In this document: positions 6,970-15,611 of the stretch, piece by piece | Layout of the letters: each line of letters opens with the position of its first letter | Numbering within the stretch: position 1 is the first letter of the stretch | From: G013214665 sp964649815 | Lineage (GTDB): Bacteria > Pseudomonadota > Alphaproteobacteria > Rhodobacterales > Rhodobacteraceae | Reading direction: 5' to 3' | DNA: 64,000 nucleotides | Assembly (NCBI GenBank): GCA_964649815.1 | Contig: CAZYQC010000002.1 | Location: 62,001 to 126,000, forward strand | Notes under the pieces: generated by a model | The model's input: the letters and a program-made list of their open reading frames with translations, nothing else | Databases searched by the model: none | What the model was told of the DNA's origin: nothing | Program-made: the position numbers and the translations under genes

Positions 6970-9819
6970 TTACTCCGCCGCCTCTGCATAATCTTCCATA
7001 GGCGGGCAAATGCAAACGAGGTTCCGGTCCCCAAATGCATTGTCCACCCGGTTCACCGGCGGCCAATATTTGTCGACGCGGAATGCACCGGCTGGAAAAC
7101 ATCCCTGCTCGCGCGAATAAGGCCGATCCCAGTCTTTGACCAAGTCTTCCATCGTATGAGGCGCGTTTTTCATCGGGTTGTTGTCCCGATCAATGCGCCC
7201 GGCTTCGATATCCGCGATTTCGTCGCGTATCGACAGCATAGCGTCACAGAACCGGTCCAGTTCGGCTTTCGTCTCGCTTTCCGTGGGTTCCACCATCAAC
7301 GTGCCTGCCACAGGCCAGCTCATGGTCGGGGCGTGAAATCCGCTGTCAATCAATCGCTTCGCGATATCTTCGACAGTCACGCCCGCGCTTTCGGCAAAAG
7401 GCCGGACATCCAAGATGCACTCATGTGCCACCCGACCCTTGCCACCCCGATAGAGCACCTCAAATGCCCCTTCCAAGCGTTTTGCAATGTAGTTGGCATT
7501 CAAAATTGCGACTCGCGTTGCCTGCGTCAGGCCCTCGCCACCCATCATCAGGCAATAGGCCCAGGAAATCGGCAACAGCGAAGGCGACCCAAAAGGCGCG
7601 GCACTCACCGGCCCTTGCTCGCCGCCTGTCTCTGGGTGACCCGGCAGATGTGGCACAAGATGGGCTTTGACACCAATCGGCCCCATGCCCGGCCCGCCAC
7701 CACCATGCGGAATGCAAAAGGTCTTGTGCAGGTTAAGGTGGCTCACATCCCCACCAAGATCACCAGGTCGAGACAGGCCGACCATCGCATTCATATTGGC
7801 CCCGTCGATGTAAACCTGGCCGCCATGCTCATGGGTGATCCGCGTCACATCATGAACCGTTTCTTCAAAAACACCATGCGTCGACGGATAAGTGATCATG
7901 CACCCGGCCAAATTGTCCGAATGTTGCGCCGCTTTGGATGCGAAATCATCCAGATCGATGTCCCCATTCTCCGCCGATTTGACGGGCACAACCGTCCACC
8001 CCACCATTTGCGCACTTGCCGGATTGGTGCCATGCGCACTCATCGGAATAAGACAGATGTTGCGATGCCCTTGCCCACGCGCACGATGATACGCCGCAAT
8101 CGTCAAGAGACCGGCATACTCGCCTTGTGCGCCCGAATTCGGCTGCATGGAAATCGCATCATAGCCTGTGATGTCGCACAGCTTGGCGCTCAGATCGCCA
8201 ATCATCTCGGTGTACCCAGCGGCTTGATCGACCGGCGCAAACGGATGCATCTTCGAAAATCCGCGCCAGGTGATTGGCATCATCTCGGCGGCGGAATTAA
8301 GCTTCATTGTGCAAGACCCCAAAGGGATCATCGCCCGATCCAAGGCCAGATCCCGGTCCGCCAGACGCCGCATATACCGCATCATTTCCGTCTCAGCCCG
8401 GTTCATGTGAAAGATCGGATGTTCCAGATAGGTCGTCTGACGCACCAAATCTTCGGGCAAACGGTACTCCACCTCGGTTGGATCCGCGCTGCGCTCGATC
8501 CCAAAGGCACGCCAAACCCGCTCCAGGATCTCTGGCCTGACCGCCTCATCAAGCGTGATGCCAATCTGGGTGTCCCCAACGCGGCGCAGATTGAGCCCCT
8601 CATCAACGGCTGACTTCATAACGGCCGATTGCAATGGCCCGACATCAACCGTGATCGTGTCAAAAAACGCCTCCGGCGCGACGGTAAAGCCATGCGCCTC
8701 TAACCCGCGCGCCAACCGCACCGTTTTGCGGTGAATGCGCTGCGCAATAGCCTTGAGCCCCTTTGGCCCGTGGAAAACCGCATAAAAACTGGCCATCACC
8801 GCCAACAAAGCTTGCGCTGTACAGACGTTAGAGGTCGCCTTTTCGCGCCGAATATGCTGCTCTCGGGTTTGAAGGCTCAGCCGGTATGCCCGGTTGCCGT
8901 GGCTATCAATCGAAACGCCCACAATGCGCCCCGGCATGGCGCGCTTATAGGCATCGCGACAGGCCATATAAGCCGCATGCGGACCGCCATATCCTACCGG
9001 AACACCAAACCTCTGCGTGGAGCCAACCGCGATATCCGCCCCCATCGCGCCCGGTTCTTTCAAAAGCGTCAAGGCCAAAGGATCCGCGCTCACAATCCCG
9101 ATGGCTTTGGCCGCGTGCAGCGCCTCTATATGCGGGGCCAAATCCGACACATGCCCATGCGTGCCAGGATACTGGAAGATCGCCCCAAAAACCTGATCCG
9201 CCTGCAACGCAGACGCGGGCCCAACGATAATCTCGATCCCCAAAGGCGCGGCCCGTGTCCGCATCACCGCAATATTTTGCGGATGGCAATTCTCCTCCAC
9301 AAAGAACGCCGCGGCCTTGGACTTGGCCACGCGCTGCGCCATTGTCATCGCTTCTGCACAGGCCGTCGCCTCATCCAAAAGCGACGCATTCGCCACTTCC
9401 AAACCGGTCAGATCACACACCATCGTTTGAAAGTTCAGCAATGCCTCCAAACGGCCTTGGCTGATTTCCGGCTGATACGGAGTATACGCCGTGTACCACG
9501 CCGGGTTCTCTAGAATGTTGCGCTGAATGGCGGGTGGCGTCACCGTGCCGTGATACCCCTGCCCGATCAAACTCACCAAAACGCGGTTCTTTTCCGAAAC
9601 CAACCGCATACGATACAGCAACTCGCGCTCTGACATCGGCTTGCCGAAATCCAATGACGCCGCCTGCCGGATCGCAGCTGGCACCGTCTCATCGATCAAC
9701 GCATCAAGCGAGGCGACACCCAAAGCATCCAGCATCTCAGACATCTCGTCCGGCGACGGCCCGATGTGTCGTCTGTTGGCAAAGTCATACGGTAAGTAAT
9801 CTGTCGGTTCGAAAGTCAT
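6970..9819 (-). CDS. gcvP: Glycine dehydrogenase (decarboxylating), P protein
   Basis: PLP enzyme that decarboxylates glycine and passes the aminomethyl group to lipoyl-GcvH; cytoplasmic. The 949 residues are the normal length for the single-chain P protein. The N-terminal half begins MTFEPTDYLPYDFANRRH. The PLP lysine lies in LHKTFCIPHGGGGPG (about K699). GSCTMKLN and TNPASAQM are also present. The frame is open further upstream to 9948, but the ATG at 9819 is preferred: it is preceded by GAGGT 8 bases away and matches the family N-terminus, whereas the longer form would run into gcvH. It is third in the operon gcvT-gcvH-gcvP and is reached by transcription from the glycine riboswitch. Its 3' end is 12 bases from the convergent FG-GAP gene. 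Confidence 0.97.
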   Translation of the reverse strand: MTFEPTDYLPYDFANRRHIGPSPDEMSEMLDALGVASLDALIDETVPAAIRQAASLDFGKPMSERELLYRMRLVSEKNRVLVSLIGQGYHGTVTPPAIQRNILENPAWYTAYTPYQPEISQGRLEALLNFQTMVCDLTGLEVANASLLDEATACAEAMTMAQRVAKSKAAAFFVEENCHPQNIAVMRTRAAPLGIEIIVGPASALQADQVFGAIFQYPGTHGHVSDLAPHIEALHAAKAIGIVSADPLALTLLKEPGAMGADIAVGSTQRFGVPVGYGGPHAAYMACRDAYKRAMPGRIVGVSIDSHGNRAYRLSLQTREQHIRREKATSNVCTAQALLAVMASFYAVFHGPKGLKAIAQRIHRKTVRLARGLEAHGFTVAPEAFFDTITVDVGPLQSAVMKSAVDEGLNLRRVGDTQIGITLDEAVRPEILERVWRAFGIERSADPTEVEYRLPEDLVRQTTYLEHPIFHMNRAETEMMRYMRRLADRDLALDRAMIPLGSCTMKLNSAAEMMPITWRGFSKMHPFAPVDQAAGYTEMIGDLSAKLCDITGYDAISMQPNSGAQGEYAGLLTIAAYHRARGQGHRNICLIPMSAHGTNPASAQMVGWTVVPVKSAENGDIDLDDFASKAAQHSDNLAGCMITYPSTHGVFEETVHDVTRITHEHGGQVYIDGANMNAMVGLSRPGDLGGDVSHLNLHKTFCIPHGGGGPGMGPIGVKAHLVPHLPGHPETGGEQGPVSAAPFGSPSLLPISWAYCLMMGGEGLTQATRVAILNANYIAKRLEGAFEVLYRGGKGRVAHECILDVRPFAESAGVTVEDIAKRLIDSGFHAPTMSWPVAGTLMVEPTESETKAELDRFCDAMLSIRDEIADIEAGRIDRDNNPMKNAPHTMEDLVKDWDRPYSREQGCFPAGAFRVDKYWPPVNRVDNAFGDRNLVCICPPMEDYAEAAE

Positions 9820-9834
9820 ATCCGGCACCTCGAT

Positions 9835-9881
9835 CTTCTTTTGGATCCAAATACTCCCGCCGGAGGCGTCCTCCGCCGGGC
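9835..9881 (-). repeat. GAGTATTT-type intergenic repeat, copy A
   Basis: On the minus strand this reads a GC-rich hairpin region with arms GGAGG/CCTCC, then GGGAGTATTTGGATCCAAAAGAAG. The same core occurs at 16571-16620 and 23936-23996. It sits inside the gcv operon between gcvH and gcvP, ending just before the gcvP ribosome-binding site. Confidence 0.6.
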
Positions 9882-9889
9882 ACACGGGC

Positions 9890-10249
9890 TCAGGCGATGA
9901 AGGCCTTGTAAGCGGCCTCATCCATAAATTCGTCCATCTGAGACGCATCCGCGACGGTCATTCGAAAGAACCAGGCGTCGCCTTCGGGGTCCTCATTCAC
10001 GTTGCCCGGCGCATCTTCCAAGGCCGCGTTCACCGCCGTGATTTCACCGTCAATCGGCGCCAGAATGTCGCTGGCCGCTTTGACGCTTTCGATCACGACG
10101 ATCTCGTCATCTTTGCTGACGGTCGCCCCAACCTCCGGCAATTCGACGAACACAACGTCGCCCAGCTGTTCTGCCGCATGCGCCGTGATCCCGACCACGA
10201 CTTCGTCACCTTCGACGCGCAGCCATTCATGTTCTTCCGTGAATTTCAT
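9890..10249 (-). CDS. gcvH: Glycine cleavage system H protein
   Basis: Lipoyl carrier that shuttles the aminomethyl group between the P, T and L proteins. The 119 residues carry the lipoylation site at K57 in IESVKAASD. Both ends are typical: MKFTEEHEWL at the start and the conserved GNVNEDPEGDAWFF late in the chain. The length is slightly shorter than E. coli GcvH (129) but normal for alphaproteobacteria. The ATG at 10249 is preceded by GGAAG. It lies 18 bases downstream of gcvT and 70 bases upstream of gcvP in the same transcription unit. Confidence 0.97.
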   Translation of the reverse strand: MKFTEEHEWLRVEGDEVVVGITAHAAEQLGDVVFVELPEVGATVSKDDEIVVIESVKAASDILAPIDGEITAVNAALEDAPGNVNEDPEGDAWFFRMTVADASQMDEFMDEAAYKAFIA

Positions 10250-10267
10250 TGTGCTTCCCTTCCTGTT

Positions 10268-11374
10268 TTAACGTTTGAAGTTTGCGGGCACGAACGGCAG
10301 GGCGCTGACCGTCACCGGCAAACGCTTTCCGCGCACACCCCCGAACAAATCTGTGCCCAATTGGGCGTAAGCGATGTCCACATAGCCCATTGAAACGGGT
10401 CCACCGACGCTGGGCCCAAATGTGCCCGAGGTGATCCGCCCAATCGGCTCTTGCGCCGTTTCATCTGCGTATAAGACCACGCCTTCACGCATTGGGGCGC
10501 GTCCTGCGGGCCGCAAACCGACGCGCTTTTGGATCGGCGCGGCCAGCGCGGTGGCCTCCCCCGGATAGCCGCCAGCCCGGTCGCCACCAGCCCGCCGCAC
10601 CTTTTGCAGCGCCCAGATCAACCCAGCCGTCGCGGGTGTCGTCTTTTGGTCAATGTCATGGCCATAAAGGCACAGTCCCGCCTCAAGCCGCAGCGAATCC
10701 CGCGCGCCCAACCCGATCGGGGCGACAGGCGGCTCGGCCAGCAAGGCGCGCGCTACCTGCTCGGCCTGATGCACCGGCATCGAAATCTCAAAACCGTCCT
10801 CGCCGGTGTACCCAGATCGGCTCGCCCAACAGGCAACCCCGGCGATGGTGAGGTCAATCACATCCATAAACCGGCTGGATTCAGAGGCCGGATCCAGTTT
10901 GCGGATCACGTCGCCCGCCTCTGGCCCCTGAAGCGCAAGCAAAGCGCGGTCCGACAAAACGCTGACCTCGACATTTGGCTCAAGCGTTTTCATGCGTGCG
11001 ATGTCGTTCGCCTTGCAGGCGGCGTTGACAACGACCAACAGATCGTCGCCTTGGCGCGCAAACATCAGATCGTCTTCGATGCCGCCGCCTTCATTGGTGA
11101 AAAACCCATAGCGCTGACGCCCCGGCGCCAGCCCCAGAACATCTTGCGGCACGAGTGTCTCAAACGACAGGGCAACCGTTTCCCAGTTCCCGGCACTCAG
11201 ACGGACTTGTCCCATATGGCTGACGTCAAAAAGGCCGGCTTTGTCGCGCGTGTGCAGATGCTCTCCCATCACGCCCAAGCCATAGTTCACTGGCATTTGA
11301 TAGCCGGCAAAATCCATGAACTTTGCCCCAAGCTCTTCGTGCAAGGCGTGCAAAGGCAATTGCAATGCGCACAT
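10268..11374 (-). CDS. gcvT: Aminomethyltransferase, T protein of the glycine cleavage system
   Basis: Transfers the methylene group from aminomethyl-GcvH to tetrahydrofolate, releasing ammonia. The 368-residue protein shows HEELGAKFMDFAGYQMPVNY near the N-terminus, LFDVSHMGQ, and the folate-site region SGYTGEDGFE with the acidic residue E/D pair of the GcvT fold. The start at 11374 is decided by a near-perfect Shine-Dalgarno, TAAGGAGGT, 5 bases before the ATG (11379-11388); the frame also extends 16 codons upstream without such a site. First gene of gcvTHP, about 80 bases downstream of a tandem glycine riboswitch. Glycine should therefore raise its expression. Confidence 0.96.
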   Translation of the reverse strand: MCALQLPLHALHEELGAKFMDFAGYQMPVNYGLGVMGEHLHTRDKAGLFDVSHMGQVRLSAGNWETVALSFETLVPQDVLGLAPGRQRYGFFTNEGGGIEDDLMFARQGDDLLVVVNAACKANDIARMKTLEPNVEVSVLSDRALLALQGPEAGDVIRKLDPASESSRFMDVIDLTIAGVACWASRSGYTGEDGFEISMPVHQAEQVARALLAEPPVAPIGLGARDSLRLEAGLCLYGHDIDQKTTPATAGLIWALQKVRRAGGDRAGGYPGEATALAAPIQKRVGLRPAGRAPMREGVVLYADETAQEPIGRITSGTFGPSVGGPVSMGYVDIAYAQLGTDLFGGVRGKRLPVTVSALPFVPANFKR

Positions 11375-11454
11375 ACCGACCTCCTTATCGCCGGGATCGC
11401 ATATCTTGCTTGGCTCCGGCATCGTTTCAGGCGCGCGGCTCCGCGCCCATCGAT

Positions 11455-11603
11455 GCCCCCTCTGTCCTTTCGCCTGAGATCGTTATCCCTTCGGCGGACG
11501 CCCTGGGCGCCTCTCTCCAGAGTTCTTTTGTCCGACACGGTCCAGGTGCCTGAGAGTTTCCGGGGCGGTTGCTCCTTCGGCATCGGCTGTTGCCGATTCT
11601 CCC
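11455..11603 (-). promoter_or_regulatory. Tandem glycine riboswitch upstream of gcvT
   Basis: Two consecutive glycine aptamers can be read on the minus strand. Aptamer 1 begins GGGAGAATC near 11603 and contains CCGAAGGAGCAA, GGAAACTCTCAGGCA and GGACAAAAGAACTCTGGAGAGA. Aptamer 2 contains GCCGAAGGGATAA, ATCTCAGGCGAAAGGACAGA and ends GGGGG near 11455. These are the conserved core strings of the gcvT class. Downstream (about 11410-11455) lies a nested hairpin with outer arms GCATCG/CGATGC and inner GGCGCG/CGCGCC, a likely expression platform. It lacks a U tract, so control of translation or a factor-dependent step is possible. The family normally turns gcv genes on when glycine is plentiful. Confidence 0.95.
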
Positions 11604-11692
11604 GTAGCGGACGCCTTTTTGTTAGGCGTTTGCGACAGCGTCGGTCAAGCCCCTGCTTGACAAGCCCCCGCGAAGCTCACAGACGAAGGCCC

Positions 11693-12253
11693 ATGAGCGA
11701 TCCTTTTTTCTTCGGTTACGGTTCTTTGGTGAACCGCTCGACGCATATCTACGAGAACGCGCACCAAGCCACGCTAAGCGGGTGGCGGCGGACGTGGGTG
11801 CATACGGGCAGCCGCGATATGGCCTTTCTTTCGATCCACCCTGCAAAGGGTCACGACATCGACGGCTTGATCGCCCAGGTTCCCAATAACGATTGGGGCG
11901 CTCTTGACCTTCGCGAAACCGGCTACGACCGTTTTGACATCTCGCCTGCCATCTCGCATCAAGCGGCGGCTAAGGAAATTCACGCCTATGCCGTACCGAC
12001 CGAGACGCATATCCCTGAGGCGAAAAACCGTATACTTCTCAGCTATTTGGATGTTGTGGTCCAAGGCTTTCTGCGAGAGTTCGGCGAAGACGGTGTCGCC
12101 TCCTTTTTTGGCACGACCGATGGATGGGACGCGCGCATACTCAATGACCGCGCCTCTCCGATCTATCCGCGGGCGCAGGTCCTCAGCGGACAAGAAACCG
12201 CACTGGTGGACCGGCATCTCACAGCGCTATCTGCGGTGATTGAACAAAGCTAG
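11693..12253 (+). CDS. Gamma-glutamylcyclotransferase-like (AIG2/GGCT fold) protein
   Basis: The 186-residue protein starts MSDPFFFGYGSLVN, the FGYGSL phosphate-loop-like motif of gamma-glutamylcyclotransferase-fold proteins. A glutamate in LRETGYDRF is at about the position of the catalytic acid of the family. Related enzymes cyclise gamma-glutamyl amines or peptides to 5-oxoproline, but the substrate here is unknown. The ATG at 11693 has GAAGG just upstream. It is divergent from the gcvT riboswitch, with 89 bases between, and its last 27 bases overlap the convergent MATE gene. It stands alone on the plus strand, so no operon partner helps. Confidence 0.75.
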   Translation: MSDPFFFGYGSLVNRSTHIYENAHQATLSGWRRTWVHTGSRDMAFLSIHPAKGHDIDGLIAQVPNNDWGALDLRETGYDRFDISPAISHQAAAKEIHAYAVPTETHIPEAKNRILLSYLDVVVQGFLREFGEDGVASFFGTTDGWDARILNDRASPIYPRAQVLSGQETALVDRHLTALSAVIEQS

Positions 12254-13618
12254 GATACGCCCGTCGCGTGCGAATTCCGGCTTTTCGTCATCGCGCCCGC
12301 CTTGCGCGATCAGCCGATGCGCCAACCACCAGGCGATGCAGCCAAACAAAAGCGCCGAGACAGCCTGCCCGATCAAAACCCCCGGAGCGCCAAAGACAGT
12401 CGCGCCCAGCCAGACCATCGGGATCATCGCCAATGTGTTGCGCCCCCAATTCATGATGGTTGAATAAAACGGGTGCCCCAGGTTGTTGAACGCCGCATTC
12501 GCAACAAAGAGAACGCCGTTGAAGAAAAACAGCAACGCAAGAGGCCCGCAAAACAGGAACACCAGATCACGGGCGACACCGGTTGCACCAAACAGATCGG
12601 CGATAAATCCACGCAGCAGGAAAAGCACCAAGGCGACCGCTACGATAACCCCGCCACAGAACCAAAGTGCTGCATGAAAACCGGCGCGGACACGATCATG
12701 CGCGCCGGCGCCGAAATTTTGGCCCAGGATTGGACCAACAGCGCCCGATAAGGCGAAAATGACCCCAAAGCTGACCGGCATCAGGCGCGCGACAATCGCC
12801 ATGCCTGCCACGGCTTCTTGCCCGAACTGAGCCATCGAGCGTGTGACAACGGCCTGACCAACAGGCGTGGCCAATTGGGTCAGAATGGCCGGAACACCGA
12901 TAGCCAGCAGAGGCACAGCAAATCGCGCCGACCCCGCGACGGTAGGACGCCTAAGCGCGTCGTGATGCCGTGCGATGGCGGACAGCGCGGCAACAGCCAT
13001 CGCAACGCGCGCCGCGACAGATGCAAGCGCCGCGCCAGTGAGATCCAAGCCAAATCCGAAAATAAGGATCGGGTCCAAAACCGCGTTCACCAAGCCTGCA
13101 TAGATGGTGACCATCATCGCGCGTCTTGCGTCCCCAAACGCGCGCAGAATGCCGCCGCCGATCATACCGATGACCAACAACGGCAGCGAAGGTACGATGA
13201 TCCGCAGATATCCCTCGGCCAGGTCAGCGGTTTCGCCTTCTGCGCCCATCAGCTGAACAAGCTGGGGCAAGTAACTCCAGAAGGCAGCAGCGAAGAGCGC
13301 GCCCAACACAATCCCCAGTGTGATGCCGTTTGTTGCACTTTCCCGGGCCTTTTCCGTGTCGCCCGCACCCAAAGCACGCGCCACAAGCGCGCCGACAGCA
13401 ATCGCAATACCAATCCCGAATGACGTCGTGAAAAAGAGGATTGCACCAGCATAGCCAACTGCGGCGGCCAGCTCTGCTTGGCCCAGCATCGAAATGAAGA
13501 TCATGTCGACCAGATCGACGAAAAACACGGCCATAAGCCCAACGCTGGCCGTCAGCGACATGACAGAAACGTGCCGGAACAAAGAGCCGGTAAGAAATTT
13601 GGCCTGCGCCTCAGCCAT
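12227..13618 (-). CDS. MATE-family multidrug/toxin exporter
   Basis: Integral membrane antiporter of 463 residues with about 12 hydrophobic segments in two MatE repeats. The N-terminal segment reads FRHVSVMSLTASVGLMAVFF; FGDARRAMMVTIYAGLVNAV and FGVIFALSGAVGPILGQNFG are typical of the NorM/DinF superfamily. These proteins export cationic or lipophilic compounds using Na+ or H+ gradients. Substrate cannot be told. The ATG at 13618 follows AAAGG about 10 bases away. Upstream on the same strand is gltX, 83 bases away, which may share transcription. The 3' end overlaps the convergent cyclotransferase-like gene by 27 bases. Confidence 0.9.
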   Translation of the reverse strand: MAEAQAKFLTGSLFRHVSVMSLTASVGLMAVFFVDLVDMIFISMLGQAELAAAVGYAGAILFFTTSFGIGIAIAVGALVARALGAGDTEKARESATNGITLGIVLGALFAAAFWSYLPQLVQLMGAEGETADLAEGYLRIIVPSLPLLVIGMIGGGILRAFGDARRAMMVTIYAGLVNAVLDPILIFGFGLDLTGAALASVAARVAMAVAALSAIARHHDALRRPTVAGSARFAVPLLAIGVPAILTQLATPVGQAVVTRSMAQFGQEAVAGMAIVARLMPVSFGVIFALSGAVGPILGQNFGAGAHDRVRAGFHAALWFCGGVIVAVALVLFLLRGFIADLFGATGVARDLVFLFCGPLALLFFFNGVLFVANAAFNNLGHPFYSTIMNWGRNTLAMIPMVWLGATVFGAPGVLIGQAVSALLFGCIAWWLAHRLIAQGGRDDEKPEFARDGRILALFNHRR

Positions 13619-13701
13619 CGCAGATGACCTTTCGCCTGAATCTACCTTCAGACTGCACTAGCGGGGGGCGTCACACCAGCCGCAAAAGGCCCCTTAGCCC
13701 T

Positions 13702-15027
13702 TTAGCCGCGTGCTTTGACCACTTGCATCAAAGGCATCAGGTCCGCCATTTCTGGGCCACGCTGCTGACCGGTGAGCGCCAACCTGAGCGGCATAAACAG
13801 AGATTTGCCCTTGCGACCTGTTTGCTCTTTGACGGCTGCTGTCCATGTCGACCAGGTTGCATCGTCAAATGGCCCGTCAGGCAAAAGGGCCATCGCCTGA
13901 GCGATAAAGTCCTTGTCTTCGTCGGCGATGATCGGATCTGCTCCATCGTGCAAAAGATCCCACCATCCGCTTAGATCGTTCAACGTCTGAATATTGTCGC
14001 GCGTCACGGTCCAGAACCGCTCTGCCATCGCGTCGGGCACGCCCAAATCGCGGACGATCTCGGCGACATCGTCCAAGGGCAGCGCCTGCAAGTACCGACC
14101 AGTCAGCGGAAAGAGATCGTCCACATCAAATTTGGTCGGGGCAGAGCCAAACTTGGTAATGTCAAAGCCGTCGATCAACAGCCCCATATCGGTTCGCAGC
14201 TCGACAGGATCGCTAGACCCAAGCCGCGCCATCAAACTCAAAAGCGCCATTGGCTGCACACCGCGCGCGCGCAAATCACGCAACGCCAAAGTGCCAAGTC
14301 GTTTGGACAAAGCCTCGCCCTGCGGGCCGGTCAGCAAAGAGTGGTGGGCAAACGCCGGCGGCTTGCCGCCCAAAGCCTCGATGATTTGGATTTGTGTCGC
14401 GGTGTTGGTCACGTGGTCCGAGCCGCGCACAACATGGCTGACGCCCATCTCCATGTCATCCACAACCGATGCAATCGTGTAGAGAACCTGACCATCCTGC
14501 CGGATCAAAACCGGATCAGACACGCTGGCGGCATCAATGGAGATATCGCCTAAGATACCATCGGCCCATTCGATCCGTTCATGATCCAGCTTAAAGCGCC
14601 AAACGCCTTGTCCGCGCTCGGCGCGCATCGCATCGCGCTCGGCTTCTGAGAGAGCCAAGGCCGCGCGGTCATAGACCGGGGGGCGGCCCATGTTCAGCTG
14701 CTTTTTACGTTTCAGATCAAGCTCAACGGGCGTTTCAAACGCCTCGTAAAAGCGATCGATGCGCCGCAATTCGTCGGCGGCGGCTGCGTATCTATCCAGG
14801 CGCTCTGACTGGCGTTCGACCCGGTCCCAGTGCAGGCCCAGCCATTCCAAATCCTGCTTGATCGCGTCGACATATTCTTCTTTGGACCGCTCTGGGTCAG
14901 TGTCATCAATCCGCAGGATGAATTCCCCGCCCGATTGCCGCGCGATCAAAAAGTTCATCAAAGCGGTACGCAGGTTACCGACATGAATATAGCCGGTTGG
15001 GGATGGTGCAAATCTGGTGACAGTCAT
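13702..15027 (-). CDS. gltX: Glutamyl-tRNA synthetase
   Basis: Class Ic synthetase that charges tRNA-Glu, and in bacteria lacking GlnRS also tRNA-Gln for later amidation. The 441 residues show the HIGH-type motif as HVGN (15-18, after FAPSPTGYI) and the KMSKS-type motif as SKRLG (241-245), with VVRGSDHVTN between. The protein is shorter than the usual 465-490 residues and resembles the second GltX paralogue found in many alphaproteobacteria; whether another copy exists cannot be seen from this window. The ATG at 15027 has AAGGAG 8 bases upstream. It is upstream of the MATE gene and downstream of the DUF1801-type gene on the same strand. Confidence 0.95.
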   Translation of the reverse strand: MTVTRFAPSPTGYIHVGNLRTALMNFLIARQSGGEFILRIDDTDPERSKEEYVDAIKQDLEWLGLHWDRVERQSERLDRYAAAADELRRIDRFYEAFETPVELDLKRKKQLNMGRPPVYDRAALALSEAERDAMRAERGQGVWRFKLDHERIEWADGILGDISIDAASVSDPVLIRQDGQVLYTIASVVDDMEMGVSHVVRGSDHVTNTATQIQIIEALGGKPPAFAHHSLLTGPQGEALSKRLGTLALRDLRARGVQPMALLSLMARLGSSDPVELRTDMGLLIDGFDITKFGSAPTKFDVDDLFPLTGRYLQALPLDDVAEIVRDLGVPDAMAERFWTVTRDNIQTLNDLSGWWDLLHDGADPIIADEDKDFIAQAMALLPDGPFDDATWSTWTAAVKEQTGRKGKSLFMPLRLALTGQQRGPEMADLMPLMQVVKARG

Positions 15028-15085
15028 CAGGCTCTCCTTGGCGAGGTGCCTTTGTCACAAGGGCGCGTCTGTGTCCAGAGACCCC

Positions 15086-15526
15086 TTAGGTTGATGTGAC
15101 CGGCCAATGTGTTGCCAAGTTCTCTAACCCCGCTTGGATCAACTCTGAGAGAACAGCCAAATCTATGTCGGCCAGTTTATTCACGTAAACACAGGCCTGA
15201 CCGCTTTTGTGCTTTCCCAATCGGTTTAGAATTGGGTCGAAATTGGCGTAGCCCGGCATGATGTAGATCGAGATTTTCGCCTTTCGCGGAGCAAAACCCG
15301 TCGCCAGATACGTGCCGGACCGTCCTGTTTTGTAGCGATAGTCATAACGTCCGTAGCCAATGATACCGCCCGACCAAAGCTGCGGAGCAAAGCCCGTGGC
15401 ATCGCGGAATACGGCATCCAACGCCTGCGCATCTGCGGTCCGCTCGGGCGGTTCAAGCGACGAAGCCCAGGCTTGGAAGTCAAGCTCGGAAAGCGGTTTG
15501 GATGGGTCAGTCATAATAGGCTTCAC
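15086..15526 (-). CDS. DUF1801-type small protein
   Basis: A soluble 146-residue protein matching the DUF1801/YdhG-like fold by its pattern: FRDATGFAPQLWSGGIIGYG, then YLATGFAPRKAKISIYIMPG and LGKHKSGQACVYVNKL. Members are small cytoplasmic proteins of unknown function, sometimes related to iron-binding frataxin-like folds. GTG at 15526 and ATG at 15514 are both possible starts; neither has a strong Shine-Dalgarno, and the ATG form would begin MTDPSKPLSEL. It is divergent from the Tat-exported metallo-beta-lactamase-fold gene and precedes gltX by 58 bases. Confidence 0.75.
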   Translation of the reverse strand: MKPIMTDPSKPLSELDFQAWASSLEPPERTADAQALDAVFRDATGFAPQLWSGGIIGYGRYDYRYKTGRSGTYLATGFAPRKAKISIYIMPGYANFDPILNRLGKHKSGQACVYVNKLADIDLAVLSELIQAGLENLATHWPVTST

Positions 15527-15611
15527 ACAAATCTGATCTCGATCTTACCTTGAACTCTCGACACGCGCGAAAGCGAACTACGTCTGGTCCATGTAACTGA
15601 TGGAGGTTGAC

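Noticed and set aside
7156..8613. Open frame of 485 codons opposite gcvP
   Set aside because: Same antisense composition bias, no motif, and gcvP is certain on the other strand.
9820..9948. Longer gcvP reading from 9948
   Set aside because: It would overlap gcvH and include the intergenic repeat; the family N-terminus and a Shine-Dalgarno support 9819.
11611..11629. ACGCC/GGCGT inverted repeat with a T-rich loop just upstream of the riboswitch
   Set aside because: The stem is only five pairs and the T's are in the loop, so it is not a convincing terminator; it may be part of the promoter region.
10529..12253. Open frame of 574 codons running through gcvT, the riboswitch and the cyclotransferase gene
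   Set aside because: Only its last 186 codons (from 11693) encode a recognisable protein with a ribosome-binding site; the rest is antisense to gcvT and the riboswitch.
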